In this document: positions 20,664-32,229 of the stretch, in pieces
How the letters are laid out: every line of letters begins with the position of its first letter
How positions within the stretch are numbered: the stretch's first letter is position 1
Source: Batillaria attramentaria
Lineage: Eukaryota > Mollusca > Gastropoda > Batillariidae
Length of the DNA stretch: 64,000 bases
Reading direction: 5' to 3'
Assembly (NCBI GenBank): GCA_018292915.2
Contig: JACVVK020000058.1
Location: forward strand, 1,358,501-1,422,500
The notes under the pieces: model-generated
Told to the model about the DNA's origin: nothing
What the model saw: only the letters and a program-made list of their open reading frames with translations
The model's database searches: none
Translations under genes and position numbers: made by a program

Positions 20664-21392
20664 GCATCACACAAGCCCAGCACAGCTCACATAGCTAGAA
20701 ACATGTGCATCACACATCAGTGGTATTCATTCAAGCATGACGGTGACTGGCAGTAGATTTATGAAAGACGTAGTAAACCGGTCTTGCCTTTTCTTTTGCT
20801 ACACAGACAGCATGCTTTCTGTGTGTTGAGTTGTGATCACAATACTAGTACTCACTGTCTGATACTGAGTATCAGCTCTATACTGATACCATTCGAGTCA
20901 CAGCCTGCTTCAGGAAAGGTTATACTGTCATGAGCCACCTGAACTGATTTTTGTCATAACCTCTTGTTCCTCAAATAAGGTATGTGTCATTGTATCAATG
21001 TACCAGTGTAAATTGTCAATAAAGTAATGTTTAACTGTACCTTTAGTATTATTGTAATTATGAATGGTTTTATATACACTGTCATCAAATTTATTATTGT
21101 AAGACTGATTATTGTAAAAGGGATTATTTGTAACTTGTATTTTGTATTTTGTAACTGTTCATAAGTTCAGTTGTAACTACTGTTAGTCTAGACATTGATT
21201 GCCTGACTTTATATTTCAGGGTTTGAACTTGAAACTGAACTTGAAACTGAACGTGAATGATGGAGATGTTATGCTAATGGTCCCGACTTCGACATTAAAA
21301 GATCAGCTTACTACTGTTCTCCACGCTTTGAGTTGAACCCTTCGTGTGTCTGCGCATGTTCCATTATTCGCCACTACACACACCCCGCTACA
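20400..21392 (+). repeat. Gypsy 5' LTR, part 2
   Basis: Matches the 3' LTR with about ten substitutions visible by eye plus small length changes, roughly 99 percent identity. It contains a (CA)n tract at 20604-20660 and AATAAA at 21018-21023, and ends GCTACA. Confidence 0.9.
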
Positions 21393-21393
21393 A

Positions 21394-21411
21394 TGGCGCC
21401 CAATGTGGTCT
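21394..21411 (+). promoter_or_regulatory. primer-binding site, tRNA-Lys type
   Basis: TGGCGCCCAATGTGG one base after the LTR end; it differs by one base from the complement of a tRNA-Lys(CTT) 3' end as I recall it. Primes minus-strand DNA synthesis. Confidence 0.7.
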
Positions 21412-23788
21412 CGACGCGAAGGAGGACAGTAAACGGAGAGAGCAAGTCGTCTGATCATCAACCGGCTTTCTCTAAAACAGACCACACGCTCGTCACTGCT
21501 AGCTTCTGCAAAGACGTGGAAGTGCCAGTACTCCATTCCTTGCATCGAGGACGCTGCTTTTGCTGCGAGGAGGAGAACCGTGTAGCAGGACAGTTGTTGT
21601 TGCTGTCAGCTGTTCAGTAGTGGTGCGTCCGTCCTTACCGCACGTGCACCTGTCACTGCTAGGCCGGCTCTGGTGTCAACACTACACAGACCCAGTATCA
21701 CCAGCATCCTCACCGACTACACTATAATTTGTTCCTGCGTCACTGGCCAGAACCTCCATACACTTGCCATCATCGTCTACAGTAGAAGGAAGCACCCTGC
21801 CTGAGACTTGCCCTCGTCAAGTCCCCGCCGAGAGCTGAGTGCGCGTGCCCTCTACATTGACCTGGTCTGCATCGAGTGGCTGCGGAACTATCTGCTGCCA
21901 ACGTCCAGCGTGGTCCGACACTGGTGGAACCGAGGAGCATCATCATCCCTCAAGTGTTGTGACACTTTGCTGAGATTCTCGGACACGCCAAGGACAAGCG
22001 TCACTTGAACTTCTTGAACTTTTTCCAGTCACGCTACAGTGCACTTGCACCGACCAGCCTGCTGTCAACGAGGTGGTGTCTTCCCTGCTTCAACACCGGT
22101 CTCCAGTAAACCAGGCTTGTACATAATTATCGATAGCATTCTTTGGTTTCAAAAAAAAAAAAAAATCCAAACTTTGCAATGTTCTAACTTTCCATTCCCA
22201 AAGTTGAATTAGAAGGAAATCAGAACAGACATTTGGTTTTCCAAAAAATAAAAATAAAAAAAAAATTGTTGACTTTCTTGTACCTGATCGCTAGTATATC
22301 TATGCATTGGTGAACAGTGTGTTGACCGTTTGTCAGTGTGTTTGTCAGTGTGTCCACCGTTTGTCAGTGTGTTCGTCAGTGTGTTCACAAGTGCATAATC
22401 GGTGACATCCACAGTTCTTAAACATTTCCAACTAATTATTCATTACATTTGACATTTTTCAGACTTTGTTTCAAACTTTTCCGTGATTTTGCAGAGTTCA
22501 TTGACTTAGAACTTTTTCAGACAGAATTGTGGTATGGGCCATGATAGTACTTGAAGATAGGGTCTTACTCGATGGCCCCTCCTGTTTTGAGATGTGAAGC
22601 TGACCTGCAGTATTTGGTGGTCAGTCATTGAGTTACCAAGTCACCGTTACATGTGAATTTTTGTTGACAGTTGAATGAGTTGAATGTGATTGATTTTAAT
22701 ACAAGAAATTGGTGATTGGTTTGGAGGTTGATAGTTGGTTGTGGTTGTGAGTGGTGATAGCGGTGGTACTGGTGATGGTGGTGATGGTGGTAATTGTGTT
22801 GATGCGTTAAGTTATTTTAATCTGCTAAGTAAGTTAATTAAGTGGATAAAGTACTTACTGATTACTGGTTAAACAATTCTGATTTTCTACATTCTAGACC
22901 TGTGATACCTCGTGAAGCCAGTACTTAGAGGCTCACTAGTTTGTGGGATATTTTTGTGCTTTCACCACGTTTAGGTGATAGTTATTTATTGGATTTTTGA
23001 CGAGTCTGTATCCCAGTGTGGCAGAATATTGGGCTTGACTTGGCCTTGTGTTTCACTTTAATTTTAAATCGGGAAAGTACTTTGTCGGATTTTTGGACAA
23101 CTTTTGGCATCGCACTATCATTTTTCTCTGCCAGACTGCTGCATGTGCTTGAACAACTCTCGTTTTCCAGACAGTCATACACAGCCCCCGGAGATAGGCG
23201 ATAGTATTGCGTGATAGTTGATCGGTGCCACACCCTAGTCAGTGTGCCAGATCACTTGTTCACATTTGTCAACAGCTAACTGTCTACAATTTAGCACCCC
23301 GTAAAGTGTGCAAGTTGCAGGGCAGACCGTTAATTGAGTAGAGTGCGCTCGCACCTAGTGTAAACACTGCGCATATCGAGGTACACATTCCTACACATTC
23401 TCAGGGAATAGTTGGTTAGACACTTCAGCGTTGATTAACTTTAACTGCTTATAAACGTATTACTTCTCCTTTTTTCCTTATTTACATTTGAGTTTAGTGT
23501 AAATTCCTGCTCAGTATAGTATTGAGTGTACTTAGTTGGTGGTACTACTTACAGTCACTGAAGGGGTAAGTGATACAGCTCGCGCTGCTTAATTAAGTGT
23601 AAGTGAGTAAGATATTACAGGTAGTGAGTTAGTGTTAGTTGTACAGGTGTTAGTTGTGTGATTTAGTATAAATTATACAGAGTTAGTGTTAGTGGTACAC
23701 ATTAGTTAGTGTTTGTATGAGTAGTTGCAGATAGGTGGAGTTAGTTCAACAGTGGTTAAACAGGAACAGTTGAGCTGAAGCCATCAAC
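21412..23788 (+). other. Gypsy leader, about 2.4 kb
   Basis: No long coding frame. Contains CCGTTTGTCAGTGTGTT repeats near 22326-22385 and a GGTGATGGT-rich stretch near 22750-22800. Confidence 0.6.
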
Positions 23789-25018
23789 ATGTCTGATGAC
23801 GAACGGAAAAGTAACGTTGCTTCAGGAGGAAGTCTCGCTGAAGAACACAGACAAGTCACTGGCGACGAAGAGATGGATCTGAACGCCATCTTTGCCCAGC
23901 TTGGTGCAAAGCCAAAAGTGAAGAACAAGGAGGAGCTGGAGACTTGGATGGAAGATTACATTAGAGCGAAACACTCAACATTCAAGCAAGAGCCACGGAG
24001 TCCCGGTGCTGCCCATACACCCGCGGCGACCCTTACCACTGGTTCTCTGTCAGCGGATCGTGGCAACAACCCCAACCAACCCATCATCCACATCGGCAGG
24101 AAACCCTGGTTAGCCAAGTTTACGGGGGAGAATGCGGCCGATTATAGACTGTGGCGACACCAGCTGACCAGCCTGCTAACAGAAAACCACACAGAGAGAG
24201 ATATCAAGGATGCGATCCGTGCTTCACTCCATGGAAAGGCTGGACTTGTAACAGTTCGCATGGGCCCGGATGTCACCATATCGGACATCATAGCCAAGAT
24301 GGACAGCATATACGGTCAAATCAACTCTGAGGCAGACGTCCTGGCTGCATTCTACGGCGCGCGGCAAGAGGCGACGGAAACTGTCGCAGAATGGGGCTGC
24401 AGAGTGGAGAGTTTGTTGGACGAAGTCAAGCAACAGAGAGTTCAGCTCCAGCGACCGTCGGACGAGATGCTACGAACTGTCCTGTGGACCGGCCTTCGGC
24501 AGGAACTTAAGGATGTATCATCCTACCACTACGACAGGGCAAGATCATTCGACGAGCTACGAGTGGTTCTACGACGCCTTGAGCAGCAACACCCGCCGCC
24601 TGCTAAAGCTGCAAAGCCATCGAACTGCAAGGCCGCAACCAAGGGGAAGCCAGTTCAGGAGAAATCGGAGATTGATGATCTCAAAGCAGCAATACACCAG
24701 CTGACGACAGAGGTCCGCGAGCTTAAAGCTGGGTCGCAGAAGACGGACACAACCAAGAGACAAGACCCCGGCAAGAACCAGAACCACCAGCAGGATGGTA
24801 ATGAAGATGGTAGGAGCCAGCAGCAAACCCAAGGTTTCAACAACTGGAACTCAAGAGGCAGAGGCAACTACCGAGGAGCTGGAGGCAACAGAAGAGGTCA
24901 GCGACAGACACCTGGCAACTCACGAGGCCCACAGTGTTATAAGTGCGGGGAGTATGGCCACATCGCCATCGGATGCCGTGTCCGCGTTGATCACCTCCGC
25001 AACGTGACACCTTTTTGA
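23789..25018 (+). CDS. gag: Gypsy gag polyprotein
   Basis: An intact 409-codon frame from ATG at 23789. It has an acidic N-terminal region, a capsid-like central part (KPWLAKFTGENAADYRLW, then a helical segment to about residue 270), a Gln/Asn/Arg/Gly-rich stretch, and one CCHC zinc knuckle (CYKCGEYGHIAIGC, about residues 383-396) near the C-terminus. It would form the particle shell and bind the element's RNA. It overlaps the next frame by four bases at a T5 run (TTTTTGA), which suggests a -1 frameshift into pol. Confidence 0.9.
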   Translation: MSDDERKSNVASGGSLAEEHRQVTGDEEMDLNAIFAQLGAKPKVKNKEELETWMEDYIRAKHSTFKQEPRSPGAAHTPAATLTTGSLSADRGNNPNQPIIHIGRKPWLAKFTGENAADYRLWRHQLTSLLTENHTERDIKDAIRASLHGKAGLVTVRMGPDVTISDIIAKMDSIYGQINSEADVLAAFYGARQEATETVAEWGCRVESLLDEVKQQRVQLQRPSDEMLRTVLWTGLRQELKDVSSYHYDRARSFDELRVVLRRLEQQHPPPAKAAKPSNCKAATKGKPVQEKSEIDDLKAAIHQLTTEVRELKAGSQKTDTTKRQDPGKNQNHQQDGNEDGRSQQQTQGFNNWNSRGRGNYRGAGGNRRGQRQTPGNSRGPQCYKCGEYGHIAIGCRVRVDHLRNVTPF

Positions 25019-25437
25019 ACCGGACTTGGGATGCGGGGCGAACCCAAGACCGTGATGACAAGCCCCATATGGCTACGCAAAGCAGCGAGACCCTTGACAT
25101 GGAGGATTTGGTTGGGCACCCCAACGAAGCGCAAATTCAAGTAGAGGGAATCCTGACCACAGCCTTACTGGATACAGGATCAGCCGTGTCTACAGTGACG
25201 CAAGACTTTTATGAACAACACTTGCGACACCTAGAGCTTCACCAACTTCAGCAACTTGTGAAGATTGAATGTGCGAATGGAGAACCACTTCCTTATCTTG
25301 GGTACTGTGAAGGCCAACATCAACACTTCAGAAAAGAGGAACAACAGCCAACCGTGCCTCCTGCTTGTTGTTCCGACCACCAGCTTCAGTACGACAACAC
25401 CAGTTCTCCTGGGTACAAACTTCCTAGCACAGGTTAG
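25015..25437 (+). pseudogene. pol: Gypsy pol: aspartic protease segment, frameshifted
   Basis: The frame is -1 relative to gag. The active-site motif LLDTGSAVSTVT lies at about 25165. The family-like sequence leaves this frame near 25310 and continues in another (open to 25531), while the listed frame runs on to 25437 without recognisable content. The protease is therefore interrupted as read. Confidence 0.85.
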
Positions 25438-25544
25438 GCAGCATGTCAGTGCAAGGGAACTACACCCGTCATTCCAGCTAGCTTTCAGAACAATCGCCAT
25501 TCGGGAGAGAACAGCTCTCCAGGAATTGTAACCGCCTGGCCGTT

Positions 25545-27446
25545 GTGAAATCAGCAGAGAGAGACAGAGTGGTTGTACGACCAAACGACCAGATCACCAT
25601 CAACGGTTACATTGAGAATGTACAGCCGTATCACAACACCTGCGCTCTACTTCAGCCTCACCCACAAGTGTCTCCAGATTTGGACCTCACTCCAACGCTG
25701 ATCGACTTTGACCACGGGAAGAAAGCTTTAGTGACGGTGAGCTTTTCTAACGTCTCGACAAACACAGTGGTCCTCAACCCCAGGGCAATCCTGTGTGAAG
25801 TCCAACCTGTCACCATCACCGAGTTGGATGACGTGGCCGAAAAGACAAAAGAGACACTCCTGTCACAGATCAACATCGACACCGAACGCCTCACTCAGGA
25901 CCAGCTGAAGGAAGTGCAAAGCCTGATCACCAGCTATGAAGACATCTTTTCGAAGAATGAAGAAGATGTTGGCTTGTCTTCCAGAGTAAGGCATCGGATC
26001 GAACTCAGCGATGAACGCCCGTTTAAACAAAGACACCGCATGATCCCGCCATCGATGCTTGACGAAGTTCGGTCTCACATCCAGCAATTACTTGCAAGCG
26101 GCGTCATCCGACGATCACACAGCCCATGGTCATCAAACATCGTCTTGGCCCGCAGGAAAGATGGACGTTTGAGACTATGCACGGATTTCCGCCAACTGAA
26201 CAACCGAACGATCAAAGACGCTTACGCTTTGCCTCGCATGGAAGAGATACTAGACTGTCTCTCAGGATCCCACTACTTCTCGGTCCTGGACATGAAGAGT
26301 GGATATTACCAGGTGGAGATCGAAGAGGAACACAAAGAAAGGACAGCGTTCACGGTCGGCCCACTCGGTTTCTACGAGTATAACAGACTCCCGTTCGGCC
26401 TCACCAACTCACCCGCTACGTACCAGCGTCTGATGGAAGACATTCTCGGAGACTTCCACATGAAGATTTGCCTGATTTACCTGGACGACATCATCATTTT
26501 TGCCAGGACATACGAGGAGCATAAGGAACGTCTCCAAAAGGTCTTCCAGCGTCTGCGCGAGGCCGGCCTTGAAAGCTAGCACCCAAGAAATGTCATCTTC
26601 TGTAAGGAAAAGGTGGTGTATGTCGGCCACACAGTTTCAGCACAAGGCATTGGTACAGACCCTGCAAAGACTGAGGTCATCAGAGACTGGCCAACTCCTT
26701 CAACCCCTGAAGAGGTGCGACGTTTCCTCGGGTTCGCAGGATTCTACAGAAAGTACGTCAAGGATTTCTCGAAAATAGCGGCGCCGTTGACTGCTCTGAT
26801 GCCGTCACCTTTAAAACAGCAGAAGGGGAAGAGAAAGCAACACCAACAGAAGCCTTGGCAATGGGGAGCAGAGGAGGATGCAGCGTTCAACCGCCTCAAA
26901 GACATTCTTTCGTCACCTCCAGTGCTTGGGTACGCTGATTACACTCTACCCTTCGAGCTACACACGGACGCTTCAAGAGCAGGACTCGGAGCTGTGTTAT
27001 ACCAAGAGAGAGAGGGAGTGAAACGCGTGATTGCGTACGCCAGCCGAGCCCTCGGGAAGGCTGAGAGGAACTACCCGGCTCACAAATTGGAATTCCTAGC
27101 GCTGAAATGGGCCATCACAGAGAAATTTAGAGATTACCTCCATGGCGCGCACTTCACCGTGTACACTGACAACAATCCTCTGACATACGTACTCACCTCA
27201 GCAAAGCTTGATGCGACTGGACACAGATGGTTGGCAGCACTCTCAGCATTTGACTTCAACATCAAGTACAAACCAGGACTGAGCAACGTCGATGCTGACA
27301 CTCTTTCGAGACTACCACACAACACGCCACACGAGGAAGAGATCACAGCGGAGTCCCTACACACCATATGTGGCGCAGTGACCTGTCCAGTTGTAGAAAG
27401 CCTTTGTCTGTCAGCTGCCGCAGTAGACTCTCTAGGAGGATTCTGA
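25545..27446 (+). pseudogene. pol: Gypsy pol: reverse transcriptase and RNase H, with a stop
   Basis: Open from before 25545 (the preceding frame ends at a TAA at 25529-25531). Motifs in order: an LPFGLTNSPATYQ block, the catalytic YLDD at 26478-26489, an in-frame TAG at 26577-26579, a VYVGHTVS block and the thumb, then RNase H with HTDASRAGLGAVLYQ near 26960 and VYTDNNPLTY near 27160. The sequence around the TAG departs from the family consensus on both sides, so a pair of small indels is more likely than a single substitution. The frame ends at TGA 27444-27446. Confidence 0.9.
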
Positions 27447-27479
27447 CACACAAGACCTGAGTGAGTATACAGACATGGA

Positions 27480-29183
27480 TTGGAGGAGAGTACAGAACAA
27501 CGATACCATCATCGGACCGTGGTTACAGCTTGTCAGGAACAAGGGAATGCCAAACTACAAGGATTTTCCGTCCACCCCAGAAAACGCTGCCATGTACAAG
27601 AATTACAGACATTTCCGACTTCGGAAGAGGAGCCTTGTACAGACAGACCACAGTGGATGGAGAAGAGCGTTTGCAACTGGTACTTACCGTCGGCATTCAC
27701 CAAGAAAGCTCTCAGAGGTCTCCATGACGACATCGGTCACCCTGGAAGAGACCGCACCACATCACTAGCAAAAGAACGCTTTTGGTGGCCACGTATGACA
27801 AGTGACATAGAGAACTGGTGCAAGAATTGTCAGCGTTGTCTGCGTCGGAAGGCTACTGGAGATAGAGCCCCGCTTGTGAGTATCACTACCACTCAGCCCC
27901 TCGAGTTGGTCTGCACGGACTTTCTGAGTGTGGAGACATCCTCAGGAGGTTATCACAGCATACTGGTCATTCCAGATCATTTCACGAGGTACGCACAAGC
28001 GATACCGACCAGAAACCAAACAGCCAAGACAACAGCGGATGCCCTCTTCTCGTTCTTTGTCAACTACGGATTTCCGCAGCGACTTCATTCTGATCAGGGA
28101 GCGAACTTTGAAAGCAAAGTTATAAAAGAACTTTGTCGTCTCGCTGGGATAGAGAAGTCACGCACATCTATCTACCACCCCATGGGGAACGGTCAGACAG
28201 AAAGATTTAACAGGACCCTTCTCGGAATGCTAGGCACCCTGGAGCCTGATCGCAAGACTCAGTGGCATAAGTACGTAGCACCTTTGGTCCACGCCTACAA
28301 CTGCACAAAACACGAGACCACGGGTTACTCACCATACTACCTCATGTTCGGGAGACACCCCAGACTGCCTGTGGATCTCGCCTTTGGGCTGGAAAGAAAT
28401 CCAGGAGCTGCGGATCAATCAACTTATGCGGATGACCTGAAACATCGTCTTCAAGAAGCCTACAAGACAGCAGCGAAAGCTGTGGAACGGGCACAGCAAG
28501 GCCGAAAAGCAAACTACGACCTTCGGAGTCGAGGCGCAGTGCTTCAGATCGGAGATCGAGTGCTTGTGAGGGTTCTCACATTCGAAGGAAAACTTGGAAA
28601 CAAGTGGCACGAAGATGTCTACGTCGTCGAGAAGCAAATAAATCCAGACATTCCGGTGTACGTAGTCCACAAGGAATCGGATCCGTCAAGCAAGCGTACT
28701 CTACATCGGAATCATTTGCTGCCCATTGGATGGGTACCGACAGACCAGGATATAACCGTTGTCACGAACAAACCTACACAGAGATCAGACTTAAGACGAC
28801 AAGCACCTGATGTATCATCAGATGAGACAGTTACGCAAGACCCGGAGGATGAAGACAGTAACGATACAGACATCGCAACTGTCACAGTAGAGCTTGAGCC
28901 CCAAGAAGAGGATGCTGCAGTCGTACCTACTGCGGAAGAAGATACTGTTGTACTGTTGATGAAAGGGGTGATGATCAAGCTGTCGAGGAATCGCCACAAC
29001 GAGCTGGTGACGACCAGGCTGCAGTTGTCGGTGATGGCACCGTCGGCCCAAGTGGTGACGACCACCCGTCTGCTGGTACTGATGAAGGCGGAGGACCGAC
29101 CGAGCCCGAAGTTCATGAAGATCAGGAGTCTGAGAGAGGTTTACGCAGATCCAGCCGGATACGGAAACCACCTCAATGGATGA
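27480..29183 (+). pseudogene. pol: Gypsy pol: integrase, N-terminal part frameshifted
   Basis: A long open frame. From about 27690 it holds the zinc-binding HHCC region (GHPGR and CKNCQRC) and the catalytic DDE core: CTDF near 27915, HSDQGAN near 28087, and GQTERFNRT near 28192. After this come a MFGRHPRLPVDLAFG block and a C-terminal chromatin-binding region. Family-like sequence from 27475 to about 27640 and from there to about 27690 lies in two other frames, so at least two indels separate this core from the upstream pol. It would insert the element's DNA into chromosomes. Confidence 0.9.
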
Positions 29184-29338
29184 CCTCCGGTACTTACGTT
29201 TTACGGCGACAAACTGTCGAGCCGGTACTACCTAAACGTTACGCATTTCTTTCAGGATTAAAAGAGAGTATAGTTTAAGCTGCCACTTTCTATTTTACGT
29301 CCATATTTCCGTTATGCAAATGACGAGGACGTCATTCA

Positions 29339-29354
29339 ACAGGGGGAGGGTGGA
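29339..29354 (+). promoter_or_regulatory. polypurine tract
   Basis: CAGGGGGAGGGTGGA ends directly at the 3' LTR start; primes plus-strand synthesis. Confidence 0.8.
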
Positions 29355-29585
29355 TGTAGCAGAGTGAAAGTCACCTAGTTAGTACTATATTAGTGAGATG
29401 AGTTATTATTAGTTACATGCGTTATTAGTTACATGCGTGGTATTAGTGTTAATTAGTATTAGTGTTAATTAGTATTAGTTAATTAGTATTAGTTAATTAG
29501 TATTAGTTTAATTGGGTTATTTTAAATGATAAGAATTTGAAGCGGTACATAAGTATAATGTATAAAGAAGTATAAGTGATAGGTC

Positions 29586-29642
<57 letters not shown>

Positions 29643-30372
29643 CATCACACAAGCCCAGCACAGCTCACATAGCTAGAAACATGTGCATCACACACCAGTG
29701 GTATTCGTTCAAGCATGACGGCCAGTGACTGGCAGTAGATTTATGAAAGACGTAGTAAACCGGTCTTGCCTTTTCTTTTGCTACACAGACAGCATGCTTT
29801 CTGTGTGTTGAGTTGTGATCACAATACTAGTACTCACTGTCAGATACTGAGTATCAGCTCTATACTGATACCATTCGAGTCACAGCCTGCTTCAGGAAAG
29901 GTTATACTGTCATGAGCCACCTGAACTGATTTTTGTCATAACCTCTTGTTCCTCAAATAAGGTATGTGTCATTGTATCAATGTACCAGTGTAAATTGTCA
30001 ATAAAGTAATGTTTAACTGTACTTTTAGTATTATTGTAATTACGAATGGTTTTATATACACTGTCATCAAATTTATTATCGTAAGACTGATTATTGTAAA
30101 AGGGATTATTTGTAACTTGTATTTTGTATTTTGTAACTGTTCATAAGTTCAGTTGTAACTACTGTTAGTCTAGACATTGATTGCCTGACTTTATATTTCA
30201 GGGTTTGAACTTGAAACTGAACTTGAAACTGAACGTGAATGATGGAGATGTTATGCTAATGGTCCCGACTTCGACATTAAAAGATCAGCTTACTACTGTT
30301 CTCCACGCTTTGAGTTGAACCCTTCGTGTGTCTGCGCATGTTCCATTATTCGCCACTACACACCCCGCTACA
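29355..30372 (+). repeat. Gypsy 3' LTR
   Basis: 1018 bp, TGTAGC to GCTACA, with (CA)n at 29586-29640 and AATAAA at 30000-30005. Confidence 0.95.
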
Positions 30373-31100
30373 TGTACAAAATGAATCATTGGATGTTATC
30401 CCATGTAGGCTACAAACTGTAATCTAAAAAGAAATTCCACAATTGCATAACAGGGAAGGCCTTACAGCACTTTCTGTTCTTCCATGAAATATTTTGCTCT
30501 CTGATATTCTCTAAAATTATTGTCTAAAGCATTCTCACTACCATAGTTTACTGCACACATGTGCAACGCTTGGATGATATAGAAATGTCCAAAATGAATC
30601 AGGAGATGTTTTCCAGGTACAAACTGTAATCTGAAAGTATATCAAAGATAGCATAAATATTGACAATTGCATGACAAGGAGAGGTCTTGAAGCACTGTCT
30701 GTTCTTCCACGAAATATTTAGCTCTCCGATATTCTCTAAAAGTGGTCGGGAGAGCAGGGATAGCCGAATGGTTAAGCGCTGGACTCTCAATGCTCGGGTC
30801 GTGAATTCCAATCCCGACTGGGGCCAAATATTTGTGCTGGTCTTTTTCTCGTTGCCCCGTCTTTGATGTCACCCTTACGTGGTGGAAAAGAACGTTAAAC
30901 TCCCAAAGAACCCCCTCCCCCTCTAATAGTATTCTCTAAAACGTTCTCACCAACATGCAGTTAACTACTCACTTAAGCAACGCTTGGATAATGTATATAC
31001 ACAATTTATCGATGGATGTTTTCCCATGTACAGACTTTAATTGGAAAATATTCTTTACAAAGACAGCATGAATATCGACACTTTCATAACAAGGAAAGCT
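30373..31100. repeat. satellite of about 230-bp units, right block
   Basis: The continuation of the array at 12650-14176, about three units with the same internal words at 30468 and 30693. A SINE1 lies inside it. Confidence 0.85.
30752..30924 (+). mobile_element. SINE1 in the satellite
   Basis: Complete head, body and tail. Flanked by TATTCTCTAAAA on both sides; this may be a target duplication, but the word also recurs naturally in the satellite. Confidence 0.8.
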
Positions 31101-31402
31101 TTGTTATTACAAGGGCTGCATAGCTACAGCAAAGTGTTGTTACGGTTATCGCTGGTATGGATTATCTCCCGTAACTCTCTCGCATCAGATGTCAAGCCCT
31201 TCGAAGGCGGAATGAATCGGTGTTTAAAAAAAAAAAAAAAAAAAACCCCCCCTTAAACAAAACAAAAAACAAACAAACAAACAAACGGTAACACGTACAG
31301 TTCTGTCATTCTGTGTTACAGCCATGGGAGTGCTCAACCCAAGAATGCCACGAACAAAAACAGCACCGTGACGGGAAAAGCAAACATTTACGGCGTGTTT
31401 TT

Positions 31403-31488
31403 CTACACATGGTGTACAGAGGCCGCATTAGTGTAATCTTGCAACTCGGTTCCATCTCCGGGTGAAGTGTGGCCGCGAACCTGAGTCT
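31403..31488 (-). CDS. gene Y exon 10: last cytoplasmic exon
   Basis: Acceptor CTGTTTCAG, 86 bp, phase 1, ending at TAG (31405-31403). It encodes 27 residues including GDGTELQDYTNAASV. It follows exon 9 in frame across the phase-1 junction. The Tyr in a polar context could be phosphorylated. Assigned by phase, acceptor and position; no paralogue supports it. Confidence 0.55.
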
Positions 31489-31687
31489 CTGAAACAGATA
31501 GTGAAAACACCATGCTGAACTAGCGGATGTAGCTGGCTTTGCTCGGGCTGATGATGAGATCTGTCTAGTAAAAGGTTTCCGGTCTCTCTGTTTGGCTATT
31601 GCTTTTGGGTGCCGGGTCTCCCTGAGTACATGCAGCCACCAAATTTTTTATTGCGATGTGACAACTCTAAATCAAGTTTTATAGCAA

Positions 31688-31689
<2 letters not shown>

Positions 31690-31741
<52 letters not shown>
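31690..31741. repeat. (CA)n microsatellite
   Basis: About 52 bp in the last intron of gene Y. Confidence 0.95.
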
Positions 31742-31743
<2 letters not shown>

Positions 31744-31962
31744 CTCATTTATATGTAGGAGTCAGTCGACGGACTCAGTCTGTATCTGCTGGTGGCGTTT
31801 TTGCTGTGTTTTACATAGTTGTTCTTGTTGTTTCCGATGTTTTATTTATTTATCGTTGTCATTGTTGTTGGTTCTGATGTTTATTGGTTATTGTTGTTGC
31901 TGGTGGTGATGGTAATACTGATGGTTGTGAGTTTATTTTGCCATATAGATATACACGTGTAC

Positions 31963-32130
31963 CTGATGACGTCTGCTGTGTTCCCCCAGGGTTGATTTCT
32001 TCATACTCTCCCCGTGTATCTACATCCCCGGAAGTTCTGCTGTTCGCTGCTGCACCGGTTGGTCTGAGTCCAGTGTACGGGTTTTCGTCCTGATCCCTCC
32101 TGCGATTTGGACGGTCGTACGTTCTATAGC
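31963..32130 (-). CDS. gene Y exon 9: cytoplasmic tail with YTGL and YEEI
   Basis: Acceptor TTTTACCAG, donor TCAG|GTACAC (weak), 168 bp, phase 1 at both ends. It encodes YRTYDRPNRRRDQDENPYTG and later GEYEEINPGG. YTGL fits YxxL and YEEI fits YxxI, about 19 residues apart. This recalls an ITAM but with a longer spacer than the usual 6-12; YEEI is also a classic Src-family SH2 ligand sequence. If the weak donor is unused the frame stays open to about 31870. Tyrosine-based signalling is inferred. Confidence 0.65.
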
Positions 32131-32229
32131 CTGGTAAAATAAAGCAATAACTGTTTGAAATTTGCAGACAGGAGGCAGAGCAAGTGGTCTTGTATATTTG
32201 CCCAGTAGTTTTCAGTCAGAACTCGTTTA

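Larger units (their letters stand above)
14177..30372 (+). mobile_element. Gypsy-type LTR retrotransposon, with a 6.2-kb element in its 5' LTR
   Basis: LTRs begin TGTAGC and end GCTACA. The 3' LTR is 1018 bp (29355-30372). The 5' LTR is 14177-14205 plus 20400-21392, split by the Foldback-like element. The inner order is primer-binding site, long leader, gag, protease, reverse transcriptase/RNase H, integrase and a polypurine tract, the Ty3/Gypsy order. Without the insertion the element is about 10.0 kb. Flanking DNA is the 230-bp satellite; no clean target duplication was found. pol is interrupted several times. Confidence 0.9.
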
